Positions 18,992-27,993 of a stretch of 64,000 nucleotides of DNA are shown here, piece by piece. The notes beneath the pieces are model-generated. The model searched no databases. It was not told the origin of the DNA and worked only from the letters and a program-made list of their open reading frames with translations. The DNA is from Marinobacter persicus (GTDB taxonomy: Bacteria; Pseudomonadota; Gammaproteobacteria; Pseudomonadales; Oleiphilaceae): contig NZ_PTIV01000022.1 in assembly GCF_002934325.1 (NCBI RefSeq), forward strand, positions 1-64,000. Direction: 5' to 3'. The number at the start of each line of letters is the position of its first letter. The first letter of the stretch is position 1. Made by a program: the position numbers and the translations under genes.

Positions 18992-19549
18992 ATGAGCGAC
19001 ACCGTCACCGAAATGAACCAGGTTATGGCCGAAGCCGACTGCCTGGTGAATGAACAGCAGGTACACAGTGCCATCGAGACCATGGCCGGGGAAATCACCG
19101 AGCGCCTGCACGACCGCAATCCGCTGCTGTTCTGCGTTATGAACGGCGGCCTGATCCTGACCGGCCAGTTGCTGCCGCAGCTGAAGTTCCCGGTCCAGGC
19201 CGAATATCTGCACGCCACCCGTTACCGCCAGGAAACCACCGGCGGCATCCTGGAATGGAAGCTGCGCCCGGAAGTCGACATGAAGGACCGGACGGTGCTG
19301 ATTGTGGACGACATCCTGGATGAAGGTACGACCCTCTGCGCCATCGCGGATTACTGCCTGACCCACGGCGCCCGGGAAGTGCTCACGGCTGTACTGGTGG
19401 ACAAACAGCATGAACGCAAGGCCCGCCCGGACCTGAAAGCGGACTTCACCGGCCTGGAAGTGGAAGACCGCTTCCTCTTTGGTTATGGCATGGATTACAA
19501 AGGCTACTGGCGCAACGCTCCCGGCATTTATGCAGTCAAAGGACTGTAA
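18992..19549 (+). CDS. hpt: Hypoxanthine-guanine phosphoribosyltransferase
   Basis: A 185-residue purine-salvage enzyme. The PRPP-binding signature VLIVDDILDEGTTL is at about residues 105-118, and the N-terminal active-site flap region includes FCVMNGGLILTGQL. A typical TATAAT (18958-18963) with discriminator CGGCC lies just before the gene, with a poor -35. The ATG at 18992 has a weak AGGA upstream. Its last 20 bases overlap the start of ubiC in another frame, implying coupled translation. Confidence 0.9.
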   Translation: MSDTVTEMNQVMAEADCLVNEQQVHSAIETMAGEITERLHDRNPLLFCVMNGGLILTGQLLPQLKFPVQAEYLHATRYRQETTGGILEWKLRPEVDMKDRTVLIVDDILDEGTTLCAIADYCLTHGAREVLTAVLVDKQHERKARPDLKADFTGLEVEDRFLFGYGMDYKGYWRNAPGIYAVKGL

Positions 19550-20072
19550 CCGGCCGGGCATCCCCGCCACGCGCTGGTACCGTTCCCTGGCAGCAGCTGG
19601 ACTTTACCGCCCGGACGTCCACGGTCCGGCCGGTTACTGGCTGCAGGTCCAGGGCTCCTTTACCCAGGCCCTGAAACAGCGGTGCCGCCACAGCTTCCGG
19701 GTTCAGGTGTGCCGGGAAGGCTTCTCACGCCCTTCCCCGGAAGAAGCCCAAACCCTGGGCCTCGCCAATCGCCAACTGGCCTGGATTCGTGAAGTCCGGC
19801 TGATTGGCGACGGGCACCCCTGGGTACTGGCCCGGACGGTTATCCCCCTGGACTGTTTTGAAGGTCGCGGCCGCCAGCTGCGCCATTTGGGCAACAAACC
19901 TTTGGGTGCCTTCCTGTTCAGCAGTCCGGAGTGGCGCCGCGGTGATCTTGAAACCGGTCTATGCCAGCCGCTGCACAACCGTCAGCCCCGGCTCGCCCGT
20001 CGCTCCCTGTTCTATCGCGGCACCAGCGCCCTGATGGTCTGCGAATACCTGTTGCCTGAGCTGTATCAATAG
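19530..20072 (+). CDS. ubiC: Chorismate lyase UbiC
   Basis: A 180-residue enzyme that removes pyruvate from chorismate to give 4-hydroxybenzoate, the first committed step of ubiquinone synthesis. Family features include [22 protein letters not shown] (substrate-binding Arg), [11 protein letters not shown] and RRSLFYRG. The start at 19530 overlaps hpt by 20 bases and would depend on hpt translation, since no separate ribosome site is visible. It is followed by ubiA, which has its own promoter. Confidence 0.9.
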   Translation: MQSKDCNRPGIPATRWYRSLAAAGLYRPDVHGPAGYWLQVQGSFTQALKQRCRHSFRVQVCREGFSRPSPEEAQTLGLANRQLAWIREVRLIGDGHPWVLARTVIPLDCFEGRGRQLRHLGNKPLGAFLFSSPEWRRGDLETGLCQPLHNRQPRLARRSLFYRGTSALMVCEYLLPELYQ

Positions 20073-20080
20073 CGCCCACT

Positions 20081-20109
20081 TTCACTCCAGCTCACCCGCT
20101 GGCTATAAT
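20081..20109 (+). promoter_or_regulatory. Sigma-70 promoter of ubiA
   Basis: TTCACT (20081-20086), a 17-base spacer and a perfect TATAAT (20104-20109), followed by CGGCC. It lies just before ubiA and after the ubiC stop. Confidence 0.7.
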
Positions 20110-20134
20110 CGGCCCTGCTTCCAGCTCCCGACCG

Positions 20135-21034
20135 ATGGATGACCATGCCATGCTGCAAAACGCCATGCCCGATCCCGTCCGCACCCGCCTGATTGATTAC
20201 GCCCGGCTGCTGCGCATTGATCGCCCGATTGGCAGCTTGCTGTTGCTCTGGCCCACCTGGTGGTCGCTCTGGCTGGCCGCCAGCGGCATGCCCTCATTAA
20301 GCAATATCGTGGTATTTACACTGGGTGTGTTTTTCATGCGCGCCGCCGGCTGTGCCATCAACGATTTTGCCGACCGGGACTGGGACCGGCACGTCGAGCG
20401 CACCCAGGACCGCCCCCTGACCACCGGGCGCATCCAGGCCTGGGAGGCCTTGGCCTTGTTTGCCGGTTTGTGCCTGATTTCCTTCCTGATGGTGGTGTTT
20501 TTCACCAACACCCTGACCCTGTATCTGTCTTTCGGCGGTGCCCTGCTGGCCTTCATCTATCCCTTCATGAAGCGCTACACCCACCTGCCCCAGCTGTTCC
20601 TGGGCGCAGCGTTTTCCTGGGCCATTCCCATGGCCTGGGCGGCCGAAGCCGGTGAACTGAGCCAACTGACGTGGCTGCTGTTCACCGCCAACGTACTCTG
20701 GACCGTGGCCTACGACACCCTCTACGCCATGGTCGACCGGGATGACGACCTGAAGGTGGGTATCAAATCCACCGCCATTCTGTTCGGCGATGCTGACCGG
20801 GTGATCATCGGCATCCTGCAGGCCCTGGTGGTGGTTGTCCTGGTTATTGCCGGCAACCAGGCAGAACTCGGCAGCTTCTATTACCTGGGCGTGGTTGGCA
20901 TGGCCACATTGTTCGTCTATCACCAGTACCTTGCGCGGGAGCGGGCCCGGGCCGGCTGTTTCAAGGCGTTCCTCAACAACAACTGGGCCGGTTTCGCGGT
21001 CTTCGTGGGGCTGGCCCTGGACCTGGCGCTCTGA
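20135..21034 (+). CDS. ubiA: 4-hydroxybenzoate octaprenyltransferase UbiA
   Basis: A 299-residue integral membrane prenyltransferase that attaches the polyprenyl tail to 4-hydroxybenzoate. About eight to nine membrane helices are visible. The two Asp-rich prenyl-diphosphate motifs are NDFADRDWD (about residues 72-80) and the DRDDDLKVG segment (about residues 203-211). Several in-frame ATG codons (20135, 20150, 20165) could serve as start; 20150 and 20165 would be closer to usual lengths. It sits directly after ubiC, as in many gammaproteobacteria. Confidence 0.94.
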   Translation: MDDHAMLQNAMPDPVRTRLIDYARLLRIDRPIGSLLLLWPTWWSLWLAASGMPSLSNIVVFTLGVFFMRAAGCAINDFADRDWDRHVERTQDRPLTTGRIQAWEALALFAGLCLISFLMVVFFTNTLTLYLSFGGALLAFIYPFMKRYTHLPQLFLGAAFSWAIPMAWAAEAGELSQLTWLLFTANVLWTVAYDTLYAMVDRDDDLKVGIKSTAILFGDADRVIIGILQALVVVVLVIAGNQAELGSFYYLGVVGMATLFVYHQYLARERARAGCFKAFLNNNWAGFAVFVGLALDLAL

Positions 21035-21044
21035 TTCCCCTGGG

Positions 21045-21062
21045 GTGTCATATACTTGTAAC
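21045..21062 (+). promoter_or_regulatory. Candidate Pho box before phoB
   Basis: GTGTCAT (21045-21051), four bases, then TTGTAAC (21056-21062) fits the spacing of the PhoB consensus CTGTCATNNNNCTGTCAT, with a good first half and a weak second half. The same TTGTAAC half-site is in the stronger box before pstS. It implies autoregulation of phoBR. Confidence 0.5.
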
Positions 21063-21141
21063 ACGTTAACGTTGTAATGACCCTGCAACGAAAACGGTGA
21101 GTGTGAACCACACTCTTCAGGTCTGAAACAGGTTGAAGCTC

Positions 21142-21834
21142 ATGACTGGAAAAACTGTCCTGATTGTCGACGATGAATCCGCCATCCGCGAGATGATCGC
21201 CGTGGCGCTCGAAATGGCAGATTACGATTACCTCGAAGCCGAGGATGCCCGCCAGGCGCACGCACTGGTTGTCGACAAACAGCCCGACCTCATCCTGCTG
21301 GACTGGATGCTGCCCGGCACCAGCGGCGTTGAACTGGCCCGCCGCCTGAAAAAAGACGAAACCACCGCCGACATCCCGATTATCATGCTGACCGCCAAGG
21401 TTGAGGAAGATAACAAGATTCAGGGCCTGGAAGTGGGTGCCGACGATTACATCACCAAGCCGTTCAGCCCCCGGGAACTGGTGGCGCGCCTGAAAGCGGT
21501 GCTGCGTCGCACTACTCCGCCTGGCGTGGATACACCCATTGAAGTGGAAGGGCTAACCCTGGATCCCATTGGTCACCGCGTCTATACCCAGGACGGTGAG
21601 GTGAACATCGGCCCGACCGAATACCGTCTGCTCCAGTTTTTCATGACCCACCAGGAGCGGGTCTACACCCGCTCACAGTTACTGGATCAGGTCTGGGGTG
21701 GTAATGTTTACGTTGAAGAGCGTACGGTTGATGTACATATCCGCCGACTGAGAAAGGCGCTGGGTGCAAAATACGACCACCTGGTCCAGACGGTGCGGGG
21801 CGCCGGCTACCGATTTTCCACTAAAGTCGCCTGA
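21142..21834 (+). CDS. phoB: Phosphate regulon response regulator PhoB
   Basis: A 230-residue OmpR/PhoB-type activator. The receiver domain has the acidic pair DDES near residue 10, the phosphorylated Asp54 in LLDWMLPG, and KPFSPREL with the conserved Lys. The C-terminal winged helix includes YRLLQFFMTHQERVYTRSQLLDQVWG and RTVDVHIRRLRKALG (recognition helix). The ATG at 21142 is preferred over a TTG three codons upstream; AGG lies nine bases before it. phoR follows 50 bases later. Targets in this window probably include pstSCAB-phoU and phoBR itself. Confidence 0.96.
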   Translation: MTGKTVLIVDDESAIREMIAVALEMADYDYLEAEDARQAHALVVDKQPDLILLDWMLPGTSGVELARRLKKDETTADIPIIMLTAKVEEDNKIQGLEVGADDYITKPFSPRELVARLKAVLRRTTPPGVDTPIEVEGLTLDPIGHRVYTQDGEVNIGPTEYRLLQFFMTHQERVYTRSQLLDQVWGGNVYVEERTVDVHIRRLRKALGAKYDHLVQTVRGAGYRFSTKVA

Positions 21835-21884
21835 TCGGCCCAGCGTTACGCATCAACACCAGACCGTCGACAAGGTAGAACTTG

Positions 21885-23207
21885 ATGCAACACAATTGGT
21901 CACATTATCTGCGTGTGATTATCGCCCTTTTGACAGGGACCACCCTGATTGGGTGGGCCTTCGGTTATCCGCTGTACGGCCTTTTGTCTGGCCTGATTGC
22001 CTATCTGTGTTGGACACTGGTGCAAAGCAGGCGCCTTTATTACTGGCTGGCCAATCCCGCCGCCTCGGATGAGCCGCCCCGAAGCATCGGCCTGTGGGGC
22101 GACATCCTGGACAAGCTGCACAAACTCCACCGCAGCCACCTGCTGGCCGAAGACCGCCTGCGGGCGCAGATCAGTCGGGTTCAGGAATCCACCAACGCCA
22201 TGCGCGATGGCGTCATCATGACCGACGCCCGGGGCGTGATGGAGTGGTGGAACGGATCTGCTGAACAACTACTGGGATTCAAGCGCAGCACCGACCAGGG
22301 ACAGTTCATCCACAACCTGATCCGCACACCCGCGTTCAAGGCCTACTTCGATGCCCGGGATTACCGCGACCCCCTGGAAATTCATTCCCCTGCCCGCCCT
22401 CACATCCGCCTGCAGGTCCAGATCAGCCTTTTTGGAGAAGACGACCGCCTGATCGTCGCCAAGGACGTCACCCGCCTGTATCAACTGGAGCAGATGCGCC
22501 GGGATTTCGTGGGCAACGTTTCCCATGAGATGCGCACACCACTGACGGTGATCAGCGGATACCTGGAAACCCTGGTGGACCACAGCGATGAACTGCCTAT
22601 GAAATGGCGCCGGGCCATCAATACCATGGCCGACCAGGCCTCACGCATGGAAGCGCTGATTACCGACCTGATCCTGCTGTCGCGGATTGAAACCGGAGAA
22701 CACACCGCCGACGACACCCAATCCGATCCCGAGGCGTTGATCCGGCAGATCTGCGGAGATGCTCGCACTCTCGGCCGGGACAAGCATCAGGAAATCACCG
22801 TGGACATCAATGATCATCGCCTGCTCAAGGGCGATGAAGGCCAATTGAGAAGCGCGTTCTCCAACCTGATTTTCAACGCGGTCAAATACACGCCGGCCGG
22901 TGGCACTATCCACGTTTCCTGGAGTGCCAACCGCGACGGGGCCCACTTCTCGGTGAAGGACACCGGTATCGGCATTGATCCGGTCCATATTCCGCGCCTG
23001 ACGGAGCGTTTCTATCGAGCCGATCCCAGCCGCCACAAGGATACCGGAGGCACCGGCCTGGGGCTGGCCATCGTCAAACACGTGCTCATCAACCACGATG
23101 GCAACCTGGAAATCCGTAGCGAACCCGGCCAGGGCAGTGAATTCATCTGTCACTTCCCCAAGGAGCGTTTGGTGGAACGGCTGCCGGAGCCCCAAGCCGA
23201 GCACTAA
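21885..23207 (+). CDS. phoR: Phosphate regulon sensor kinase PhoR
   Basis: A 440-residue membrane histidine kinase. Two close hydrophobic segments (about residues 8-50) form the membrane anchor with no large periplasmic sensor, followed by a PAS domain (about 90-190), the HisKA dimer domain with His214 in VSHEMRTPLTVISGY, and the ATPase domain with N-box FSNLIFNAVKYTP, DTGIGI and GGTGLGLAIVKH. This layout is that of PhoR, which senses phosphate through the Pst/PhoU complex. The ATG at 21885 is preferred over a TTG just before it. Confidence 0.95.
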   Translation: MQHNWSHYLRVIIALLTGTTLIGWAFGYPLYGLLSGLIAYLCWTLVQSRRLYYWLANPAASDEPPRSIGLWGDILDKLHKLHRSHLLAEDRLRAQISRVQESTNAMRDGVIMTDARGVMEWWNGSAEQLLGFKRSTDQGQFIHNLIRTPAFKAYFDARDYRDPLEIHSPARPHIRLQVQISLFGEDDRLIVAKDVTRLYQLEQMRRDFVGNVSHEMRTPLTVISGYLETLVDHSDELPMKWRRAINTMADQASRMEALITDLILLSRIETGEHTADDTQSDPEALIRQICGDARTLGRDKHQEITVDINDHRLLKGDEGQLRSAFSNLIFNAVKYTPAGGTIHVSWSANRDGAHFSVKDTGIGIDPVHIPRLTERFYRADPSRHKDTGGTGLGLAIVKHVLINHDGNLEIRSEPGQGSEFICHFPKERLVERLPEPQAEH

Positions 23208-23249
23208 AGCCGTTCTCCGGGCGGAGGTTCCCAGGCCCGGAGCAGCCGG

Positions 23250-24149
23250 TTACCGGTTACCCGCCCGGAAGGTGGCGACAAAGCGCGACAGGTCTTCCAT
23301 CTTCTGTGGATCGTCATCCACAAATCGGATGGTCACGCTGATAAAGTCGCTGTCCTGACGGCGATCCACCGCCTGCAACTGGTGGACGTAGCCGTTCAAT
23401 CGGGCGGTTTTTTCCGGGCCGATCTCCATATCCACCACCGCCTGATCCAGAATGCCCGGGAACTCCTGGTCCCGCTTGGCAATCACCCGCACTTCCGTGA
23501 GATTGATATCCTTGACCACGGATGTCAACGTGCTGTCGGCAAACCGGACCTGGGCAACACTCATCGAACCCTTGGCGGCGGGCTTTTTGGCCGGCGAAGG
23601 CGCGCTGGAGGCGGCCAGCAATGGGTTATCGGCGGCTGCCCTGGCGTTTTGGTCAGGGGCAGGTTTGGCCGGCGGCGTGTCCCGCTTCTGGGTCAGCAGT
23701 GCCGCCGACTCCTTGAAGGCATCGGCCGGGCCTTCCATGGATTTGCCGCTACGACCCATGGCGTCTTTCAGCCGCCGCCCCATCACCTTGATGATCTTCT
23801 TGCTCAGCCCTTCCGGGCTGAAGGGCTTGCCCAGGTATTCGGACACGCCCTCTTTCACCGCTTCGACCACATGGTCCTTGTCACCACGGCTGGTGATCAT
23901 GATGAACGGCACTTTTTCGTAATGGGGCTGCTGGCGCATCCACTGCAGCAGTTCCAGGCCGGACATTTCCGGCATTTCCCAGTCACACAGGACCAGGTCA
24001 AAGGTGGTTCGCGACATCAGTGACTGCGCCCGCCGCCCGTTCTGGGCATCGGTGGTCTCGATAACCGGGAACCGCTGGCGAACCGTTCGTTTCACCAGAT
24101 CACGCACAAAGCTGGCGTCATCCACCACCAGCGCTTTCAGGGCTGCCAT
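23250..24149 (-). CDS. Response regulator with C-terminal PilZ-like domain
   Basis: A 299-residue two-domain protein. Residues 1-125 form a receiver domain (VVDDASFVRD, phospho-acceptor in LVLCDWEMPEMSG, ITSRGDKDH, KPFSPEGL). A disordered Ala/Pro/Lys linker covers about residues 145-195. The C-terminal 100 residues (VRFADSTLTSVVKDINLTEVRVIAK onward) have the beta-rich pattern of a PilZ-like domain, without a clear RxxxR c-di-GMP motif. It probably links a phosphorelay to motility or surface behaviour. The start is set at the ATG just before the receiver domain. It converges on phoR with a 42-base gap. Confidence 0.75.
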   Translation of the reverse strand: MAALKALVVDDASFVRDLVKRTVRQRFPVIETTDAQNGRRAQSLMSRTTFDLVLCDWEMPEMSGLELLQWMRQQPHYEKVPFIMITSRGDKDHVVEAVKEGVSEYLGKPFSPEGLSKKIIKVMGRRLKDAMGRSGKSMEGPADAFKESAALLTQKRDTPPAKPAPDQNARAAADNPLLAASSAPSPAKKPAAKGSMSVAQVRFADSTLTSVVKDINLTEVRVIAKRDQEFPGILDQAVVDMEIGPEKTARLNGYVHQLQAVDRRQDSDFISVTIRFVDDDPQKMEDLSRFVATFRAGNR

Positions 24150-24320
24150 AAAAAATTCACTCCGGGGCCATACAGTGGCCCTCACTATAGAACATCCGGG
24201 GCGTTTCGTTGGAACCTTTGCGACCAAAAGACGACAAACCGTTCTGCACGGTATTTTATGGGACCGAAAACGCGCTAACATGGCTTCAAAGAGCCTTCTT
24301 TACATTACGCGAGGTGATCT

Positions 24321-25577
24321 GTGGTTCACGCGAGTACGCGCAAAGCACGCTGGCACGTGGTTCCGGCCCTTGGGCTGGCCTCTCTGCTCATCAGTCTGCC
24401 GGCCCAGGCCGAGGAAACCCTGAGTGAGTCCGAGTTTGCCCAGTGCAAGCAGCGGCTCGAGGAGCGGGCTATCAACGCCGGCGTGAGTGCGCCAGTCGCC
24501 CGGGATGTCATGGCCCGGGCCGAATACCTTGACCGGGTCATCGAACTGGACCGCCGGCAGCCTGAGTTCACCACCACCTTTGCCGAGTACCTGAACCGCC
24601 GGGTGAATGCCGACCGCATCGCCAGGGGCCGGGAACTGCTGCGGGAACACCGGGGGCTGCTGAACGAGGTCACCGAAAAGACCGGTGTCCCCGCCCCGTA
24701 TCTGGTGGCTTTCTGGGGCCTGGAAACCAATTACGGCAGCTATTTCGGCAAGATGCAGGTGCCCAGTTCCCTGGCCACCCTGGCTTGCGATCCCCGTCGT
24801 AGTGAGTTCTTCAGCCAACAGTTGATTGCCGCGCTTCGCATCATTGATGAAGGCGCCATTTCCGCGGACCAGATGGAAGGGTCCTGGGCCGGTGCCATGG
24901 GCCATGTGCAGTTCATGCCCACCGTGTTTCTGAGACATGCCGTGGACGCCGACGGCGATGGCCGTCGTGACCTGTGGAACAGTCTGCCCGATGCCATGCT
25001 CTCCGCCGGTCGCTTCCTGGAATCCATGGGCTGGGATGGCGAATACCGCTGGGGGCGGGAAGTGCTGCTGCCGAATGACTTCGATTACAGCCTGGCCGAT
25101 GGCCGACGCCTACCCCTGGACGACTGGCGGGAAATGGGCGTGACCGATGTCTGGGGACACCCGGTGCCGGACGAGCCCATTGATGCGGCCATGGTGGTTC
25201 CCAGCGGCCACGAAGGGCCGGCCTTCCTGGTCTATAACAATTTCCGGGTGACCATGGGCTGGAATCGCTCGGAATTCTACGCCATTGCAGTGGGCCACCT
25301 GGCCGATCGTGTCGCTGGCGCGGGCGGCTTGCATACTCCGCCGCCGGAAGACCAGCCGGCCCTGTCCCGTGACCAGATCCTGCAACTGCAGGAAGCCCTT
25401 AACCAAAAAGGCTTCAGCAGCGGCGAACCCGACGGTATCCTGGGGTCCAATACCCGCAACGCCATTCGCCGGTACCAGAGCGCCCAGGATATGATTGCCG
25501 ATGGCTTTCCTTCCCGGGAAGTGCTGGAAAGCCTGGCAGTGAAGGGTATCTCCGAAACCGACGATGAAAGCGGCTAG
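24321..25577 (+). CDS. Lytic murein transglycosylase, MltB family
   Basis: A 418-residue exported enzyme that cleaves the glycan strands of peptidoglycan. It starts with GTG after a GAGGTGAT ribosome site. A signal peptide of about 30 residues ends at AQAE, without a lipobox cysteine, so it is probably soluble in the periplasm. The SLT_2 domain shows the catalytic Glu in AFWGLETNYGSYFGK and the conserved SWAGAMGHVQFMPT. Residues about 345-410 form a peptidoglycan-binding domain (LQEALNQKGFSSGEPDG). Closest named relative: MltB-type proteins with a C-terminal PG-binding domain. Confidence 0.9.
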   Translation: MVHASTRKARWHVVPALGLASLLISLPAQAEETLSESEFAQCKQRLEERAINAGVSAPVARDVMARAEYLDRVIELDRRQPEFTTTFAEYLNRRVNADRIARGRELLREHRGLLNEVTEKTGVPAPYLVAFWGLETNYGSYFGKMQVPSSLATLACDPRRSEFFSQQLIAALRIIDEGAISADQMEGSWAGAMGHVQFMPTVFLRHAVDADGDGRRDLWNSLPDAMLSAGRFLESMGWDGEYRWGREVLLPNDFDYSLADGRRLPLDDWREMGVTDVWGHPVPDEPIDAAMVVPSGHEGPAFLVYNNFRVTMGWNRSEFYAIAVGHLADRVAGAGGLHTPPPEDQPALSRDQILQLQEALNQKGFSSGEPDGILGSNTRNAIRRYQSAQDMIADGFPSREVLESLAVKGISETDDESG

Positions 25578-25596
25578 CGAGGCTGGCTACTGAGCC

Positions 25597-26625
25597 ATGG
25601 ATTCAGTCACTCAAGCTGCCCTTGGGGCGACGATTGCGGGCACCGTCGCTGGCAAATCGCTGGGCCGTTCTGCCCTGCTGATCGGCGGTGTGCTGGGCAC
25701 CCTGCCCGACCTGGATGTGGTCATTGATTACGGCAGCGCCGTGGCCAACTTCACCCAACATCGGGGCTTCAGCCATTCCCTGTTCTTGCTGGCACCACTG
25801 GCCATACTCCTGGCCTGGGCCTTCTGGCGCTGGCGCCCTCAGGTGTCACTGGCCCGGTGGCTGACGCTGACCGGGCTGGTTCTGCTCACGCACCCCATTC
25901 TGGACGCCTTCACCACTTATGGCACCCAGCTGTTCTGGCCCATTGGGCCGCCGGTTGCCATCAGCAGCATCTTTATCATCGACCCGCTGTATACGCTGCC
26001 GCTGCTGCTCGCCTGCATCGCCTTCCTGATACGCCCGCCAGCGCCACGCATCATGGCCGTGGGATTGATGCTTTCCACGCTGTACTTGGGCTGGACGCTG
26101 GTTGCCCAGCAGTGGATGACCGAAAGGGTGAAGCCCGCGCTCGCACAGGCTGGATTGGATTCCTACCAATTGCTGGTCCAACCCATGCCATTCAACACCT
26201 TGCTCTGGCGTGCGACTGCCATCAGCGACGAGCGTCGGATTGAAATTGTTACCGGCGTTTTCGATGGAAACCAACCCCTGACCCTGGAGCATTTCCCCCG
26301 CAATCCCGGGCTTCGACGCCAGGTGGCCTCATTGCCGGAGGTAAAGCGGCTGGAATGGTTCACCCGGGGGTTTCTGGACTACCAACAGTCCGGTGATCAG
26401 GTGATTGCCACCGATATCCGCCTGGGCGTTCCCGGCGCTCATCCATTCAGCTTTGTGGTGGCTGCAAACTCGGCTCAGGGCGTTACCCCGCTTGGCAGTA
26501 CCCGCCTGCCCCGTCCGCCACTGAAAGCCGATGCATCCAACCTTCTCTGGAACCGGATTACCGGCGAACAGCCAATACTTTGCCTGGCCACCCTTTCGGC
26601 ACCTGCACCAGGAGAGGGATGCTAA
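25597..26625 (+). CDS. Membrane-bound metal-dependent hydrolase (YbcI/YdjM, DUF457 family)
   Basis: A 342-residue protein with five or so N-terminal membrane helices. The family motif with conserved histidines and aspartates is visible: DSVTQAALGAT, LGTLPDLDVVIDY and HRGFSHSLFLLAP, then LTHPILDAFTTYGTQLFWP. These residues could bind a metal ion; no substrate is known. The C-terminal 130 residues are soluble. Its stop codon overlaps the start of the next gene (TAATG), so the two are translationally coupled. Confidence 0.85.
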   Translation: MDSVTQAALGATIAGTVAGKSLGRSALLIGGVLGTLPDLDVVIDYGSAVANFTQHRGFSHSLFLLAPLAILLAWAFWRWRPQVSLARWLTLTGLVLLTHPILDAFTTYGTQLFWPIGPPVAISSIFIIDPLYTLPLLLACIAFLIRPPAPRIMAVGLMLSTLYLGWTLVAQQWMTERVKPALAQAGLDSYQLLVQPMPFNTLLWRATAISDERRIEIVTGVFDGNQPLTLEHFPRNPGLRRQVASLPEVKRLEWFTRGFLDYQQSGDQVIATDIRLGVPGAHPFSFVVAANSAQGVTPLGSTRLPRPPLKADASNLLWNRITGEQPILCLATLSAPAPGEGC

Positions 26626-27320
26626 TGCGTCTGGACCAGTTCGTCGCCAATAGCACAACCTTGTCGCGCAAGGACGCCAAACGGGCCATTGCAGCCGGGC
26701 GAGTGCGCGTAAACGACAAGCCCTGCAAACAGGCCAGGCAGCACATATCGGCACGAGATAGCGTCCAGCTGGACCACCAGCCGGTGGCGATGCCTGAAGA
26801 GCTATACCTGATGATGAACAAGCCTGCCGGTGTGATCAGCGCCACCACCGACAGCAACCAGGCCACCGCATTGGATCTGCTGCCGGTAGAACTGGCGGCA
26901 CGGGTTCATATTGCTGGCCGCCTGGACAAAGACACCACGGGCCTGCTGCTGCTCACCAGCGACGGTCAATGGTCCCACCAGATCACTTCGCCGCGTCGGG
27001 ACTGCCCCAAAACCTACCGCGTCAGCCTGGCGGAACCGCTTGGCGATTCGGCCAGAAAACAGTTGGAAGAAGGGGTGCTATTGAAAGGCGAGGACACGCC
27101 CACCAAACCCGCCCGCGTGGTCCAGCACGCCGACACTTTGCTAGACCTGACCATCCACGAGGGTCGCTACCATCAGGTCAAGCGCATGCTGGCGGCGGTG
27201 GGCAACCGGGTGACGGCATTACACCGGCAGAAGATTGGGCTGGTGACTCTGGATGAGCGGCTGTCACCTGGCGAATTTCGGCCCCTGACAGCCGATGAGA
27301 TTCAGGCCTTCAATGGTTGA
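26625..27320 (+). CDS. rsuA: 16S rRNA pseudouridine synthase, RsuA family
   Basis: A 231-residue protein with an N-terminal S4 RNA-binding domain (MRLDQFVANSTTLSRKDAKRAIAAGRVRVND) and a RsuA/RluB/E/F catalytic domain. The catalytic Asp is in HIAGRLDKDTTGLLLLT. The typical product of this family is pseudouridine 516 of 16S rRNA. The ATG at 26625 overlaps the preceding stop by one base; an ATG six bases earlier is also possible. RsuA is the best fit by length and by the EGRYHQVKRMLAAVGN motif, though RluE-like enzymes are close. Confidence 0.85.
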   Translation: MRLDQFVANSTTLSRKDAKRAIAAGRVRVNDKPCKQARQHISARDSVQLDHQPVAMPEELYLMMNKPAGVISATTDSNQATALDLLPVELAARVHIAGRLDKDTTGLLLLTSDGQWSHQITSPRRDCPKTYRVSLAEPLGDSARKQLEEGVLLKGEDTPTKPARVVQHADTLLDLTIHEGRYHQVKRMLAAVGNRVTALHRQKIGLVTLDERLSPGEFRPLTADEIQAFNG

Positions 27321-27329
27321 GTGTTGCGC

Positions 27330-27812
27330 TCAGGGCGCCGCTTCAAACTTCTGGGCTTGCAGATTCTTACGCACCTTTCCGGCCTCAAACACCTCACCGT
27401 TCATGGCAATATAAACCCCCGGCGGCAACAATTGCAGTGCGGCCCAGGCAAAACCCAGATTGAACACCGCATCGGTGCGGCGCATGCGGGCCGGTTGCAT
27501 GGCACCTGTCAGCACGATGGTGCGCCCGGGCACCTGCCGAAGCTGCTCGGCAGTCAGCGCCATCGTATCCGTACCATGAGTAATCAGTATCCGCTGGGCG
27601 TCTGATTCACGAACCGCTGCCTTGATGCATTGCCGATCCTCATCCGTCAGTTCCAGACTGTCCTTTCGCATCAATTCAGCGAGCTGATAGCCCTCATGGA
27701 TGCCGGCTTCGGCCAACAGCTCCCGCAGCAGGCTATCGCCAATCTCAAACTGACTGTTAGCATCGAAGTACACCTTATCGATGGTGCCGCCGGTAGTGAA
27801 AATCTGGATCAT
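27330..27812 (-). CDS. Short asparaginase-domain protein
   Basis: A 160-residue protein that covers only the N-terminal domain of type I/II asparaginases. Both catalytic threonine motifs are present: TTGGTIDK (residues 6-13) and HGTDTMALTA. The C-terminal domain of the usual 330-residue enzyme is absent, and the reading frame ends normally, so this is a short family member rather than a fragment made by frameshift. Activity as an amidohydrolase is plausible but not shown. It converges on rsuA with a nine-base gap. Confidence 0.8.
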   Translation of the reverse strand: MIQIFTTGGTIDKVYFDANSQFEIGDSLLRELLAEAGIHEGYQLAELMRKDSLELTDEDRQCIKAAVRESDAQRILITHGTDTMALTAEQLRQVPGRTIVLTGAMQPARMRRTDAVFNLGFAWAALQLLPPGVYIAMNGEVFEAGKVRKNLQAQKFEAAP

Positions 27813-27993
27813 TGCTGCCCCACTTTAGCTTAGATTGTTCCCGGAAGTTTAATGGTTACGGACACCGATCACACCCTGGAACCATTGGCATCGGCACCCC
27901 GCAAAATATGCAGAAGCGACTGACCTGTATCAAGAGCGGGGGTACAGGAGCGTTTTACACTCATTTGACCTTTTTATCCTACGGAGGCCTCCC

